Below are positions 53,784 through 63,410 of a stretch of DNA of 64,000 bases, one piece after another (position 1 is the first letter of the stretch; each line of letters opens with the position of its first letter). The position numbers and the translations under genes were made by a program. Below the pieces are notes generated by a model, which did not search any database, was not told the origin of the DNA, and saw nothing but the letters and a program-made list of their open reading frames with translations. This DNA comes from Flavobacterium sp. IMCC34852 (GTDB lineage: Bacteria > Bacteroidota > Bacteroidia > Flavobacteriales > Flavobacteriaceae). The stretch lies in NCBI RefSeq assembly GCF_030643905.1, contig NZ_CP121446.1, forward strand, positions 186,001 through 250,000, in the 5' to 3' direction.

Positions 53784-54076
53784 AGTTGGTCCTGAACCAA
53801 AGCTATGATGCTATTCGCATCCAACTCGCCCGATTGTCTCCAAACCATTTGACCATCTTTGTAAATCATCAAGGTAGGCAAACCTTTAATACGCAAGGCA
53901 TCGGCCAACTCTTGATTCTTATCAACATCAATTTTGATCACTTTTGCCTTGTCACCAAGCGCAGCTGCAACATCTCTGATAACAGGATGCATGGACACTG
54001 AAGATTCGTTCCATTCTGTGTAAAAGTCAATTAACACAGGCACTTGAGCATTGATTAATTCTCCAAATTTTGACAT
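53780..54076 (-). CDS. thioredoxin-fold protein without the CxxC motif
   Basis: A 98-residue protein with a complete thioredoxin fold: VPVLIDFYTEWNESSVSMHP (about 12-31), KVIKIDVDKNQELADALRI, GLPTLMIYKDGQMVWRQSG with the cis-proline (Pro67). The active-site WCGPC is replaced by WNESS (22-26), and the protein has no cysteine. It cannot do dithiol exchange; a binding or chaperone-like role is inferred. It is convergent with the deacetylase (4-base overlap) and about 75 bases downstream of the metallophosphoesterase stop. Length and fold argue for a functional protein rather than a pseudogene. Confidence 0.88.
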   Translation of the reverse strand: MSKFGELINAQVPVLIDFYTEWNESSVSMHPVIRDVAAALGDKAKVIKIDVDKNQELADALRIKGLPTLMIYKDGQMVWRQSGELDANSIIALVQDQL

Positions 54077-54130
54077 AAAACCAAAATAATTTTACCTTCT
54101 TTTACCGAAGAAAAAGAAATATTAAACCAC

Positions 54131-54164
54131 AAATGTAGCATTTTTAACCAATTATGCTACTTTT
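54131..54164. terminator. possible hairpin terminator at the end of the metallophosphoesterase gene
   Basis: GTAGCAT (54135-54141) pairs with ATGCTAC (54154-54160) around a 12-base loop. It overlaps the last codons of the metallophosphoesterase. T runs flank it but are short on the minus strand, so the call is weak. Confidence 0.35.
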
Positions 54165-55384
54165 TCGCCTTTTTTTAGTTCAAAAACAGTTATCTCTGGC
54201 CAAATCCCTACTCTACCGGGATACGCATGAAAACCTAAACCGCGATTAACATAAATATACCGACCCACATTTTCATACAATCCTGCCCATTGTTTGTAAA
54301 CATATTGCACCGGACTCCACTGAATAATTCCCGGAATTTCTATTCCAAATTGCAACCCGTGCGTATGACCCGAAAGGGTTAATTGGAAATGCTTGTCGTG
54401 GTTTTTTACCTCATATTCCCAATGGCTTGGATCGTGACTCATCAAAATTTTGAAATCTTCGGCAGTCAAACCTTCCGATGCCTTGTGCAAATCGCCGGCT
54501 TGTTTGAAGTTTTTACCCCAATTCTCCACGCCCACAATGGCTATTTCACTTTCGCCCTTTTTGATTTTGGTATGCTGGTTCAACAACAAATCAAAGCCAA
54601 TATCACCATACAATTTTTTGATGCCTTCAAAATTTTCATCTTTAGCGGCTTGCGATGGCCAATCAATGTATTCACCATAATCGTGGTTGCCTAAAACCGC
54701 GTATTTACCGTACTCGTGCTTGTCAATTTTGTTGAAAGTTTCAATCCAAGGATGCATTTCTGTAGCATGCGTATTGACAATATCTCCGGTAAAAAGCATC
54801 ATGTCGGTTTTTTGCTCATTGATTAAATCAACGGCATACTGTATTTTTTCGGCATCATCAAAACTACCACTGTGTACATCCGAAATTTGAGTAATGGTAA
54901 AACCGTCAAAATCTTCGGGTAAATCTGGGAAAAATAAAGTTTGTTTGATTACCCTGAAATTGTATTTCCCTTTAGTCATTCCATACAAAAGGGAAGTAAA
55001 AGGAATTGCCGCTATAACCAAGGCCAATTGACTAACAAATCGTCTTCGATCTGGTAAAAAAGTCCCGTTATCATTATCTCCCATAAAATGAGTAATGACG
55101 CCCGAAAAAACACGATAAACATCCTCCAATAACATGAAAAAAGTAAGTATCATTTTCGGAACAAACAACAATAACAACAATCCGAATGTCAATAGTGTTT
55201 TTGTATTTTGCCCAACCCTGCGGTCAAATTGTGACAATTGGTAAAATATGTAAATAATTGCCGCCAAAGAAATAACTTGATAAGCTACTAAAATCCATCT
55301 CGATTTAGTGATGGTTCGAAAAGCTTGAAAAGCATAAACCTCTATAATGGCAACAAACAGGATAAAGAAAATCCAACGAAACAT
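54152..55384 (-). CDS. membrane-anchored metallophosphoesterase
   Basis: A 410-residue protein with N-terminal hydrophobic segments (about 3-20, 32-52, 66-88 and 115-135) and a C-terminal calcineurin-like phosphoesterase domain. Metal-binding motifs are ITQISDVHSGSFDD, MLFTGDIVN, VLGNHDYGEY, ILMSHDPSHWEYE and LSGHTHGLQFG, all intact. The ATG at 55384 (MFRWIFF) is used; an upstream TTG would add six residues. Related proteins act on UDP-diacylglucosamine or cyclic nucleotides, so the substrate is open. It is divergent from polA. Confidence 0.93.
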   Translation of the reverse strand: MFRWIFFILFVAIIEVYAFQAFRTITKSRWILVAYQVISLAAIIYIFYQLSQFDRRVGQNTKTLLTFGLLLLLFVPKMILTFFMLLEDVYRVFSGVITHFMGDNDNGTFLPDRRRFVSQLALVIAAIPFTSLLYGMTKGKYNFRVIKQTLFFPDLPEDFDGFTITQISDVHSGSFDDAEKIQYAVDLINEQKTDMMLFTGDIVNTHATEMHPWIETFNKIDKHEYGKYAVLGNHDYGEYIDWPSQAAKDENFEGIKKLYGDIGFDLLLNQHTKIKKGESEIAIVGVENWGKNFKQAGDLHKASEGLTAEDFKILMSHDPSHWEYEVKNHDKHFQLTLSGHTHGLQFGIEIPGIIQWSPVQYVYKQWAGLYENVGRYIYVNRGLGFHAYPGRVGIWPEITVFELKKGEKVA

Positions 55385-55516
55385 AGCGATAATTTTCAGC
55401 AAAATAACGAAGAATCAACCCATTATCATGCTCGATTTAACTAATTTTAACTAAAATATTTCTCTTTTTCAGCATTCAAAGTTTCGCTACCTTTACATTT
55501 TATAATTAATTCGAAA

Positions 55517-58375
55517 ATGTCACAACAAAAACGCCTTTTCCTGCTCGACGCTTATGCCTTAATTTTCCGTGGTTATTATGCTTTTATCAAAAATCCGCGT
55601 ATCAATTCGAAAGGAATGGATACTTCAGCTATTATGGGTTTTATGAACTCTTTGATGGATGTAATTAAACGAGAAAAACCCGACCATTTAGCCGTAGCCT
55701 TTGATAAAGGCGGCAGTGATTATCGAATTGAAATGTATCAAGAATACAAAGCCCATCGTGACGAAACTCCCGAAGCCATTAAAATTGCCGTTCCCTACAT
55801 TCAGGAATTGTTAAAAGCGATGCACATTCCGATAATGGAAAAAGCCGGTTTCGAAGCCGATGATTTGATTGGTACTTTGGCCAAGCAAGCCGAAAAAGAA
55901 GGCTTTCAAGTCTTTATGGTGACGCCCGATAAAGATTTTGCCCAATTGGTATCCGAAAATATTTTCATGTACAAACCGGCCCGTATGGGGAATGATATTG
56001 AAATTTGGGGCGTACCCGAAGTATTGGAAAAATTTGAAATCGAAAGACCGGAACAGGTTATCGATTTCCTCGGAATGATGGGCGATTCTGCCGATAATAT
56101 TCCCGGATTTCCGGGCGTTGGTGAAGTGACTGCCAAAAAATTATTAAAGGAATTCGGCAGTATGGAAAACCTTTTGGAAAACACCGACAAACTCAAAGGC
56201 GCTCTCAAAGACAAAATCGAAAACAACAAAGAACTCGGTATTTTGTCTAAAAAACTGGCCCGAATTCTATTGGATTGTCCGGTGACTTTTGACGCCACCG
56301 ATTTCGAATTATCCAAACCCGATGTAGAAAAAACAGATGCTTTGTTCCAAGAACTAGAATTCCGTCAAATGAAAGCCCAATTCGACAAACTTTTCGGCAC
56401 CGGAAAAGAATATGATGAGATAGAAACCAATGGCGACGACAACGGACAAACACCTCAAGCTGTCAAAAAGACGCCTGCCAAAAAAACCAACGAAGACCAA
56501 TTTGATTTATTCGGCTTTTCCGATGAAGAAACCGGCGAACCCAAACAACATTCGTATTACGCTACTTTAGAAAACACACCGCATCATTACCAAATTTCAC
56601 AAGGCGATTTGCCGGTAAAATTGTTGCTGCAAAGTTTGATGAACCAAACCTCTGTGTGCTTTGACACCGAAACCACCGGAATTGATGCGCTAAACGCTGA
56701 ATTGGTTGGCTTGTCTTTCTCTTTTGAAAAAGGCAAAGGTTTTTATGTGCCTGTTCCCGAAAACCAACAACAAGCCCAAGCTTTGGTGGAAAAATTCAGA
56801 CCGTTTTTTGAAAATGAAAACATTGAAAAAATCGGGCAAAATATGAAATACGATTTAAAGGTTTTGGCCAATTATGGAATCACCGTCAAAGGCAAATTAT
56901 TTGACACCATGATTGCGCATTACCTCATTAATCCCGACATGCGTCACAACATGGATGTGTTAAGTGAAACATATTTAAAATATTCGCCGAAATCCATCGA
57001 AACCTTAATCGGTAAAAAAGGGAAAGGTCAATTGTCGATGCGTGATGTGCCTTTGGAAGACATCAAAGAATACGCTACCGAAGATGCTGATATTACGCTG
57101 CAACTTAAAGAACATTTCCAACCGATTTTGGAAAAAGTCGGCACCAAAAAACTCTTTGATGAAATCGAAATTCCGTTGGTGCAAGTCTTAGCCGATATGG
57201 AAGCAGAAGGCATTCGATTGAATGTTGATTTCTTAAAAAGCATGTCGGTCGATATGCAAAAAGAAATCAACGAATTTGAGCAAAAAATCTACGAAACTGC
57301 CGGAGAAAAATTCAATTTGGCTTCCCCAAAACAGCTTGGAGAAGTCCTTTTTGACAAAATGAAAATCGGCGGTGCCAAACAAAAGAAAACCAAAACCGGA
57401 CAATACGCCACCGGTGAAGAAGTCTTGAGTTATTTGGCCAATGAGCACCAAATTGTAAAAGATATTTTAGATTGGCGCCAAATGGTGAAACTGCAAAGTA
57501 CTTACATCGATGCGCTGCCGAATCAAGTAGATGCCAAAACTCAGCGAGTACATACGGATTATATGCAAACCGTGGCCGCAACCGGTCGTTTGAGTTCCAA
57601 TAATCCGAATTTACAAAACATTCCGATTCGCACAGAAAGAGGCAGATTAATCCGAAAAGCCTTTATCGCGCGTGACGAAAATTACACCTTACTTTCTGCC
57701 GATTATTCTCAGATAGAATTGCGAATTATTGCCGCTTTATCAGGGGAAGAAAATATGATTAAAGCCTTCCAAAATAACGAAGACATTCACCGAAGTACGG
57801 CGGCAAAAGTATTCAATGTGCCTTTAGAGGAAGTGACCAAAGAACAACGAAGCAATGCCAAAACCGTAAACTTCGGAATCATTTACGGGGTTTCTGCTTT
57901 TGGTTTAAGTAATCAAACTTCTTTGTCTCGTTCTGAAAGCGCGGCCTTAATCGATGCCTATTACAAAACCTATCCGAAACTAAAATCATACATGTCAGAG
58001 CAAGTCGATTTTGCCCGACAAAATGGTTACGTACAAACCGTTTTGGGCAGACGTCGTTATTTAAAAGACATCAATTCCGCCAATGCCATTGTTCGCGGAG
58101 CAGCAGAACGAAACGCAGTAAACGCACCCATTCAAGGAAGTGCTGCCGACATTATCAAAATCGCCATGATCAATATTCATAAGAAACTGACATCTGAAAA
58201 ATGGCAATCTAAAATGTTGTTGCAAGTCCATGATGAGCTTGTTTTTGACGTACACAACTCAGAATTAGAAAAAATCAAACCCATAATCAAACACGAAATG
58301 GAAAATGCGTTCAAGCTAGCCGTTCCGTTGGAAGTAGAACTTGGAACGGGTCAGAATTGGCTGGAGGCGCATTAG
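55517..58375 (+). CDS. polA: DNA polymerase I
   Basis: This 952-residue polymerase fills gaps and removes RNA primers. The 5'-3' exonuclease domain (about 1-290) has LFLLDAYALIFRGYYAF and FDKGGSDYR. The 3'-5' exonuclease (about 355-545) keeps the acidic motif SVCFDTETTGIDAL, so proofreading is likely intact. The polymerase domain (about 560-952) shows motif A SADYSQIELRIIAAL, motif B RSNAKTVNFGIIYGVSAFG and motif C VHDELVFDV. It is divergent from the metallophosphoesterase; a short repeat starts 2 bases after its stop. Confidence 0.97.
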   Translation: MSQQKRLFLLDAYALIFRGYYAFIKNPRINSKGMDTSAIMGFMNSLMDVIKREKPDHLAVAFDKGGSDYRIEMYQEYKAHRDETPEAIKIAVPYIQELLKAMHIPIMEKAGFEADDLIGTLAKQAEKEGFQVFMVTPDKDFAQLVSENIFMYKPARMGNDIEIWGVPEVLEKFEIERPEQVIDFLGMMGDSADNIPGFPGVGEVTAKKLLKEFGSMENLLENTDKLKGALKDKIENNKELGILSKKLARILLDCPVTFDATDFELSKPDVEKTDALFQELEFRQMKAQFDKLFGTGKEYDEIETNGDDNGQTPQAVKKTPAKKTNEDQFDLFGFSDEETGEPKQHSYYATLENTPHHYQISQGDLPVKLLLQSLMNQTSVCFDTETTGIDALNAELVGLSFSFEKGKGFYVPVPENQQQAQALVEKFRPFFENENIEKIGQNMKYDLKVLANYGITVKGKLFDTMIAHYLINPDMRHNMDVLSETYLKYSPKSIETLIGKKGKGQLSMRDVPLEDIKEYATEDADITLQLKEHFQPILEKVGTKKLFDEIEIPLVQVLADMEAEGIRLNVDFLKSMSVDMQKEINEFEQKIYETAGEKFNLASPKQLGEVLFDKMKIGGAKQKKTKTGQYATGEEVLSYLANEHQIVKDILDWRQMVKLQSTYIDALPNQVDAKTQRVHTDYMQTVAATGRLSSNNPNLQNIPIRTERGRLIRKAFIARDENYTLLSADYSQIELRIIAALSGEENMIKAFQNNEDIHRSTAAKVFNVPLEEVTKEQRSNAKTVNFGIIYGVSAFGLSNQTSLSRSESAALIDAYYKTYPKLKSYMSEQVDFARQNGYVQTVLGRRRYLKDINSANAIVRGAAERNAVNAPIQGSAADIIKIAMINIHKKLTSEKWQSKMLLQVHDELVFDVHNSELEKIKPIIKHEMENAFKLAVPLEVELGTGQNWLEAH

Positions 58376-58377
58376 GA

Positions 58378-58399
58378 TTAGTGTTCAGTTAGCAGTTTT
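58378..58399 (+). repeat. short dispersed repeat, copy 2
   Basis: TTAGTGTTC, followed by AGTTAGCAGTTTT, lies two bases after the polA stop codon. It is a shorter relative of the copy at 931-964, which begins with the same nine bases at the same distance from a stop codon. Confidence 0.55.
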
Positions 58400-58402
58400 A
58401 TA

Positions 58403-58825
58403 ATGTTGAAAAAACTTTTTACACAGCGCTTTTTTTGGCTTTTGCTTATACCATTCATTTTTGGAGTAATCGCTTTGTTTATTTTTTTAAATACAGATGC
58501 AATGGGAACCGGTACTTGGGGAATTAATAAAACTGTAGGTTGGGCATGGGATTTAAGTAATTTCAACTTTTTACAATTTATTTTATATCCGATTTATTTA
58601 GTGGTGTATGGCATTTTGTGTCTTTTTAAAGTCAGAACCAATTATTGGCTCACCATAATACATTTTGGCTTAATTCTATACTCTCTTTTCAGCTTTATGA
58701 ACTCTGATTTTTCGTTGATTCCATTTTTCTTGACCATTTTAAGCTTTATAATTTTTCTCATTAATACAATTTATTCGATTAAGTTCAAGCTTAAAAAAAC
58801 TAGCCTAAAGTCAGAGAAACCCTGA
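58403..58825 (+). CDS. orphan 140-residue membrane protein with an ActC-like peptide
   Basis: A 140-residue protein with four predicted helices (about 12-29, 56-75, 81-97 and 103-125) and a basic end (KFKLKKTSLKSEKP). Residues 35-54 contain GTGTWGINKTVGWAWD followed by LSNF; in ActC residues 64-83 the corresponding peptide reads GIGTWGLNKTVGWAWD and ITNF (16 of 20 identical). The DNA copies differ mainly at synonymous positions, so this is not a recent duplication. Nothing else in the protein resembles ActC. I do not recognise a family. It lies after polA and before the radical-SAM cassette, with 105 bases to the next gene. Confidence 0.75.
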   Translation: MLKKLFTQRFFWLLLIPFIFGVIALFIFLNTDAMGTGTWGINKTVGWAWDLSNFNFLQFILYPIYLVVYGILCLFKVRTNYWLTIIHFGLILYSLFSFMNSDFSLIPFFLTILSFIIFLINTIYSIKFKLKKTSLKSEKP

Positions 58826-58930
58826 TATAAGGTTGATTTTTAGGTTATCAACAGACAAACATCTCTGAATTTCAAGCATTAGATTAAAAAAATTGATTAC
58901 TTTTAATCAACCAAAAAAATGCTATGAATT

Positions 58931-59833
58931 TTGGAAACATTAAAAACCATTCTCTATTTTTCTATCTTTCGTTATCCGTTAAGAATAGAAGAAATCCATA
59001 GTTATACCAACTATGCGTCTGTTGCCGACACTGAAAAAGAACTGCAACAGTTAATTGCCGATAAAATCCTCATCAAAGTCGATGACTTTTATGTCTATGG
59101 CAGTGATTTGGATTCGGTAATCAAACGACTTCGCGGCAATATGTATGCCGGCAGAGCACTTAAAATTGCTCAAAAGAAAGCCAAGTTTATTGCTAAATTT
59201 CCTTTTGTGAAAGCCATTGGTGTTTCGGGTTCGCTTTCTAAAGGATATTACGACCATGAAAGTGACATCGACTTTTTTGTCATTACAGAACCGAATAAAC
59301 TTTGGCTTTGCCGAACCTTTTTGATGTTGTACAAAAAAATGTTTTTGCTCAACTCGCGTAAATTTTTCTGCATCAACTACTTTATTTCAACCAGTCATTT
59401 GGAAATCGAAGAAAAAAACAGGTTCACGGCAACCGAAATGAAAACCCTCATTCCGATGCAAGGCAAAACCGTTTTTGAAGATTTTTACCAAAAAAACCGA
59501 TGGGTAAATGACTATTTTAATAAATTTTCGCCCAATTTGTCTTCGGTGCCCAATTTCAAAAAGCCATTGGTGACTAGGTCGGTTGAGTTTGTTTTTGGCA
59601 ATCCCATTGGAAATTTGGCGGATAATGTTTTTAAAACAATTACGCTCAAAAAATGGAGAGCCAAGTTCAGCATGATGAATGAAGAAGATTTTAAAATTGC
59701 ACTGAAATCAACCAAAAACATCTCCAAACACCATCCGTCTCACTTTCAAAAGAAAGTCATTTTGGATTTGAATAACCGAATTGACGAAGTTGGTCATAAC
59801 TTCAACATCAATTTAGCCAAAGAACATGTGTAA
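58931..59833 (+). CDS. nucleotidyltransferase-fold protein
   Basis: A 300-residue protein. The N-terminus (about 1-80) looks like a helical or winged-helix region. The nucleotidyltransferase core follows at about 95-120, with GVSGSLSKGYYDHESDIDFF, giving the GS and DxD elements (Gly100-Ser101, Asp112, Asp114), as in minimal and aminoglycoside-type enzymes. There is no ATG near the N-terminus: the frame is closed by TGA at 58925 and the first usable codon is TTG at 58931. Its last 8 bases overlap the ATG of the first radical SAM gene, so the two are coupled. Possible roles are transfer of a nucleotide to a protein or small molecule; the substrate is unknown. Confidence 0.75.
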   Translation: METLKTILYFSIFRYPLRIEEIHSYTNYASVADTEKELQQLIADKILIKVDDFYVYGSDLDSVIKRLRGNMYAGRALKIAQKKAKFIAKFPFVKAIGVSGSLSKGYYDHESDIDFFVITEPNKLWLCRTFLMLYKKMFLLNSRKFFCINYFISTSHLEIEEKNRFTATEMKTLIPMQGKTVFEDFYQKNRWVNDYFNKFSPNLSSVPNFKKPLVTRSVEFVFGNPIGNLADNVFKTITLKKWRAKFSMMNEEDFKIALKSTKNISKHHPSHFQKKVILDLNNRIDEVGHNFNINLAKEHV

Positions 59834-61289
59834 CATTCTGTTTTCACATTCCTATTATTACAAACTCGACCCAAAGCAATGGAAAAACAAAACGCCTTTT
59901 CCGCCTTTGGGAACGCTTTATGCGGCTTCGTTAATGCGAAAAAATGGTTTTGATGTTTCTCTTTATGACACCAATTTATTAGACAGTCCAAATTCTATTG
60001 AACCCATTCTGAAAAAAACAAAACCCAATTATTTGGTAATTTATGACGACGGATTTAATTATTTAACCAAAATGTGTCTGACCAACATGCGTGAAGCTTG
60101 TTTTGAGATGATTCGTTTGGGCAAAATTCATAATTGTACCATTATCGTTTGCAGTTCGGACTCGACCGACCATTATCAAGATTACCTAAAAATGGGTGCC
60201 GATTATATTTTGCAAGGCGAAGGCGAAATGTCGCTTCTAGAATTAGTAAACGCTCTGGAAAACGAAAATACTATTGACAATATCAAAGGCATTGTTTTCA
60301 AGAAGAATGCACAAATTCAAGTCAATCCCAAACGCGAAGTCCTACAAAATTTAGACGAATTGCCTTTGCCGGCATGGGATTTAGTCGATATAGAAAGTTA
60401 TAAAGCCATTTGGAAACAAAGCGGTCAACCTTTTACTTTAAACATCGCAACGACTCGCGGTTGTCCGTACAAATGCAACTGGTGTGCGAAACCGATTTAC
60501 GGCAATCGCTACAACGCGCATTCTCCGGAATACATTGCCAATGAAATTCAGTTTTTGAAGGATAATTTTGGCGTGACCCGTTTTTGGATGTGTGATGATA
60601 TTTTTGGTTTGAAGCCGAATTGGGTTCAGGAATTCAATTCGAAATTAAAAGAACAAAACCTAAAAATCAGCTATTACATCCAAAGCCGCGTAGATTTATT
60701 ATTGAAAGAAGATACCATTGATTGTCTTGCCGAATCAGGCTTGGAAGAAGTTTGGGTTGGTGCCGAAAGCGCTTCACAAAAAATTCTAGATGCGATGGAC
60801 AAAGGCACAACGGTAGAGCAAATTTATCAAGCGACTAAGATTCTAAAAGCTAAGAAAATACGCGTGGCTTTCTTTCTACAATTTGGTTATCTAACCGAAA
60901 ACCAAGAAGACATTGCCAAAACGATTGCGATGGTTAAAGAATTGATGCCGGATAATATTGGAATTTCGGTTTCTTATCCTTTGCCCGGAACCAAGTTTTA
61001 TGACAAAGTCAAAGACGATTTAAAACTCAAAGCCAACTGGACCGATTCTGATGATTTTGAAATGATGTTTCATGGAACCTATAATTCCAATTATTATAGA
61101 AAACTGCAACGTTTTGTTCACAAAGAATTTAGAAAACAACAGGGTTTTTATAATTTGAAACAAGTATTTTCAAAACCTTCAAGTGTTTCTGTCTCTCATT
61201 TAAAATCGATTGCCAAATTGGGTTATTATATTCCGAGTGCGTTTTTGGATACGCTTTCGCTAAAAAAACTACAACAAAATGGACGCTAG
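59826..61289 (+). CDS. B12-binding-type radical SAM protein 1
   Basis: A 487-residue enzyme. The N-terminal Rossmann-like B12-binding-type domain (about 1-180) has FPPLGTLYAASLMRKNGFDV and ADYILQGEGEMSLLELVNAL, but lacks the base-off DxHxxG motif. The radical SAM core begins with RGCPYKCNWC (Cys213, Cys217, Cys220), followed by VWVGAESASQKILDAMDKG and ISVSYPLPGTKFYD. The plan resembles the BchE-like class, which includes methyltransferases and cyclases. Start chosen at 59826, overlapping the nucleotidyltransferase stop by 8 bases; it overlaps the next methyltransferase start by 11 bases. Substrate unknown. Confidence 0.88.
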   Translation: MCNILFSHSYYYKLDPKQWKNKTPFPPLGTLYAASLMRKNGFDVSLYDTNLLDSPNSIEPILKKTKPNYLVIYDDGFNYLTKMCLTNMREACFEMIRLGKIHNCTIIVCSSDSTDHYQDYLKMGADYILQGEGEMSLLELVNALENENTIDNIKGIVFKKNAQIQVNPKREVLQNLDELPLPAWDLVDIESYKAIWKQSGQPFTLNIATTRGCPYKCNWCAKPIYGNRYNAHSPEYIANEIQFLKDNFGVTRFWMCDDIFGLKPNWVQEFNSKLKEQNLKISYYIQSRVDLLLKEDTIDCLAESGLEEVWVGAESASQKILDAMDKGTTVEQIYQATKILKAKKIRVAFFLQFGYLTENQEDIAKTIAMVKELMPDNIGISVSYPLPGTKFYDKVKDDLKLKANWTDSDDFEMMFHGTYNSNYYRKLQRFVHKEFRKQQGFYNLKQVFSKPSSVSVSHLKSIAKLGYYIPSAFLDTLSLKKLQQNGR

Positions 61290-62046
61290 TTTTGACAAAG
61301 CCGCCATCAATTATGATGACACATTTACCAATACCAACATTGGCAAAATGCAACGCGCTTTGGTTTATGCGGAACTTTCGAAGCACTTAACTTCCGTTCA
61401 AAATATACTCGAAATTAATTGCGGCACCGGTGAAGATGCGATTTGGCTTGCGAAACAAAATTTTAATGTAACCGCTACCGATATTTCGCCGAAAATGATT
61501 GAAGTGGCGAAAAGCAAAGCCAACCTCAACTTTAAAGTTGCTGATATCAATTCGATTACAAAAACTTTTGAAGGTTCAACATTCGATTTGTTGTTTTCCA
61601 ACTTCGGTGGTTTGAATTGTTTATCCAAATCGGAATTGGAAAAATTCTTTGCGAATAGCGATTCTATACTTTCTGAAAAAGGAAAAATGGCTTTGGTCAT
61701 TATGCCAAAAAATACCCTTTGGGAACAATTTTATTTTTTGACGAAAGCCCAATTCAAAAATATTTCCCGAAGAAAACAAGAAAGCGTCATTGCCTATGTT
61801 GACGGAGAAAATGTCACCACTTATTACTACAACCCAAAAGATATCGTAAATTTAGCCAAAGCAAATTTTGAAACGGTTGCGGTCAAACCGATTGGATTTT
61901 TTATTCCGCCGTCATATTTGGATGGATTTTTTAAAAACAAAAAAGGGTTTTTAGGATTTCTTGACCGACTGGAACGAGGCATTAAAAACATTTCTTGGCT
62001 TTCAAAATACGCCGATCATTACCTTATAATTTTGCAAAAACGATGA
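61279..62046 (+). CDS. class I SAM-dependent methyltransferase
   Basis: A 255-residue Rossmann-fold methyltransferase. The SAM-binding motif I is ILEINCGTGEDAIWLA (about 40-55), with ATDISPKMIEVAKSKANLNF as motif II region and STFDLLFSNFGGLNCL before the catalytic region. Later residues include IGFFIPPSYLDGFF near the C-terminus. It lies between two radical SAM genes with an 11-base overlap upstream and an ATGA overlap downstream, so it is part of the same coupled unit. The acceptor is unknown; an O- or N-methylated metabolite or glycan is plausible. Confidence 0.88.
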   Translation: MDASFDKAAINYDDTFTNTNIGKMQRALVYAELSKHLTSVQNILEINCGTGEDAIWLAKQNFNVTATDISPKMIEVAKSKANLNFKVADINSITKTFEGSTFDLLFSNFGGLNCLSKSELEKFFANSDSILSEKGKMALVIMPKNTLWEQFYFLTKAQFKNISRRKQESVIAYVDGENVTTYYYNPKDIVNLAKANFETVAVKPIGFFIPPSYLDGFFKNKKGFLGFLDRLERGIKNISWLSKYADHYLIILQKR

Positions 62047-63410
62047 GTATTGTATTCACCCATGCGTATTATTTATCGGATGATCCTAAGGAGCAAAAGA
62101 TCATGAAACCCTATCCTCCATTAGGGTTGCTTTATGTTTCGGCCTATTTGAAAAGCAAGCATATTGACAATGACGTTTTTGACACGACATTTTCGTCTCA
62201 GTCAGCCCAACTCGATTATATTTTAGAAAAACAACCCAAAGTCATTTGCATTTACACCAATTTGATGACCAAAATTGAAGTTATTAAATTGATTAAGATT
62301 TTAAAATCTGAAACTTATAATTTCCCAAAAATTGCGCTTGGCGGACCTGATGTGACTTATAATGTAGAAAATTATCTCAAAGCCGGTGCTGATTTTTTAA
62401 TCATTGGCGAAGGCGAAGAAACGACTTTTGAATTGTATAATGCGATTATAAATCAGGGCGATTTTCATCAAGTAAACGGCATCGCATTTTTAGAAAACGA
62501 CCAAATTATTCAAACTACAGCACGAACGAAATTCAAAGAACTAGACGAATTGCCTTTACCGAATCGTGAAGCTATAAACATGCAAAACTATTTGGACACT
62601 TGGAAAAACAATCACGGACAAAGCTCGATGACGATTTCCACGCAGCGCGGTTGTCCTTATACTTGTAAATGGTGCAGCACGGCGGTTTACGGGCAAAGTT
62701 ATCGCCGCCGACCGGCAAATCAAGTGGCGGAAGAAATGAAAATGCTTAAAGAAAAATACAAGCCCGACGCGCTTTGGTTTGTGGATGATGTGTTTACCGT
62801 AAGTCACAAATGGCTGATTGCATTTCGCGAAGAAGTACTAAAACAAGACGCAATCATTCCATTTGAATGTATTACTCGAGCGGAACGATTGAATGACGAG
62901 ATTTTACAATTGCTGAAAGACGTGGGCTGTTTCCGTATTTGGATTGGCGCCGAAAGCGGTTCACAAACCATTATCGATGCGATGGACAGAAGAGTTGATG
63001 TCAACCAAGTCAAAAAAGTGATTCAAGATACGAATGCGATGGGCATAGAAACCGGAACCTTTATCATGCTCGGTTATCCGGGTGAAACAGAAGAAGACAT
63101 TTCGGAAACGATTCAATATTTGAAAGAAGCCAATCCGACTTTGTACACCATTACCATAGCTTATCCCATCAAAGGAACGAGTTTGTACAACGAAATTGAA
63201 CACAAAATCACACAACAACCCGATTGGGAAACTTCCACCGACAGAGATATAGATTTTGAGCGTACTTATTCCAGAAAGTACTATCAATACGCGGTGAGTA
63301 AAGTGGTGAATGAAGTTGAATTCCATAAAGCCTCGAAGAATAGTTTAAAAGCCTTGAAATTGAAAACCAAATCCATTTTGGCGACAGGTTTAATGAAGTG
63401 GAATAAATGA
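62043..63410 (+). CDS. B12-binding-type radical SAM protein 2
   Basis: A 455-residue paralogue of the first radical SAM protein. The ATG at 62043, which overlaps the methyltransferase stop as ATGA, is preferred to the ATG at 61995, which would add 16 residues before the domain. The N-terminal domain shows YPPLGLLYVSAYLKSKHIDN and GADFLIIGEGEETTFELY. The core cluster is RGCPYTCKWC (Cys204, Cys208, Cys211), followed by IWIGAESGSQTIIDAMDRR and TIAYPIKGTSLYNEI. It shares domain order and spacing with the 59826 protein, so the pair likely arose by duplication and may act in sequence. Substrate unknown. Confidence 0.88.
   Translation: MSIVFTHAYYLSDDPKEQKIMKPYPPLGLLYVSAYLKSKHIDNDVFDTTFSSQSAQLDYILEKQPKVICIYTNLMTKIEVIKLIKILKSETYNFPKIALGGPDVTYNVENYLKAGADFLIIGEGEETTFELYNAIINQGDFHQVNGIAFLENDQIIQTTARTKFKELDELPLPNREAINMQNYLDTWKNNHGQSSMTISTQRGCPYTCKWCSTAVYGQSYRRRPANQVAEEMKMLKEKYKPDALWFVDDVFTVSHKWLIAFREEVLKQDAIIPFECITRAERLNDEILQLLKDVGCFRIWIGAESGSQTIIDAMDRRVDVNQVKKVIQDTNAMGIETGTFIMLGYPGETEEDISETIQYLKEANPTLYTITIAYPIKGTSLYNEIEHKITQQPDWETSTDRDIDFERTYSRKYYQYAVSKVVNEVEFHKASKNSLKALKLKTKSILATGLMKWNK

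Noticed and set aside
58882..58908. GATTAAAA/TTTTAATC inverted repeat before the nucleotidyltransferase gene as an operator
   Set aside because: The arms are almost all A/T, which occurs often by chance in this AT-rich sequence, and no regulator gene is nearby.
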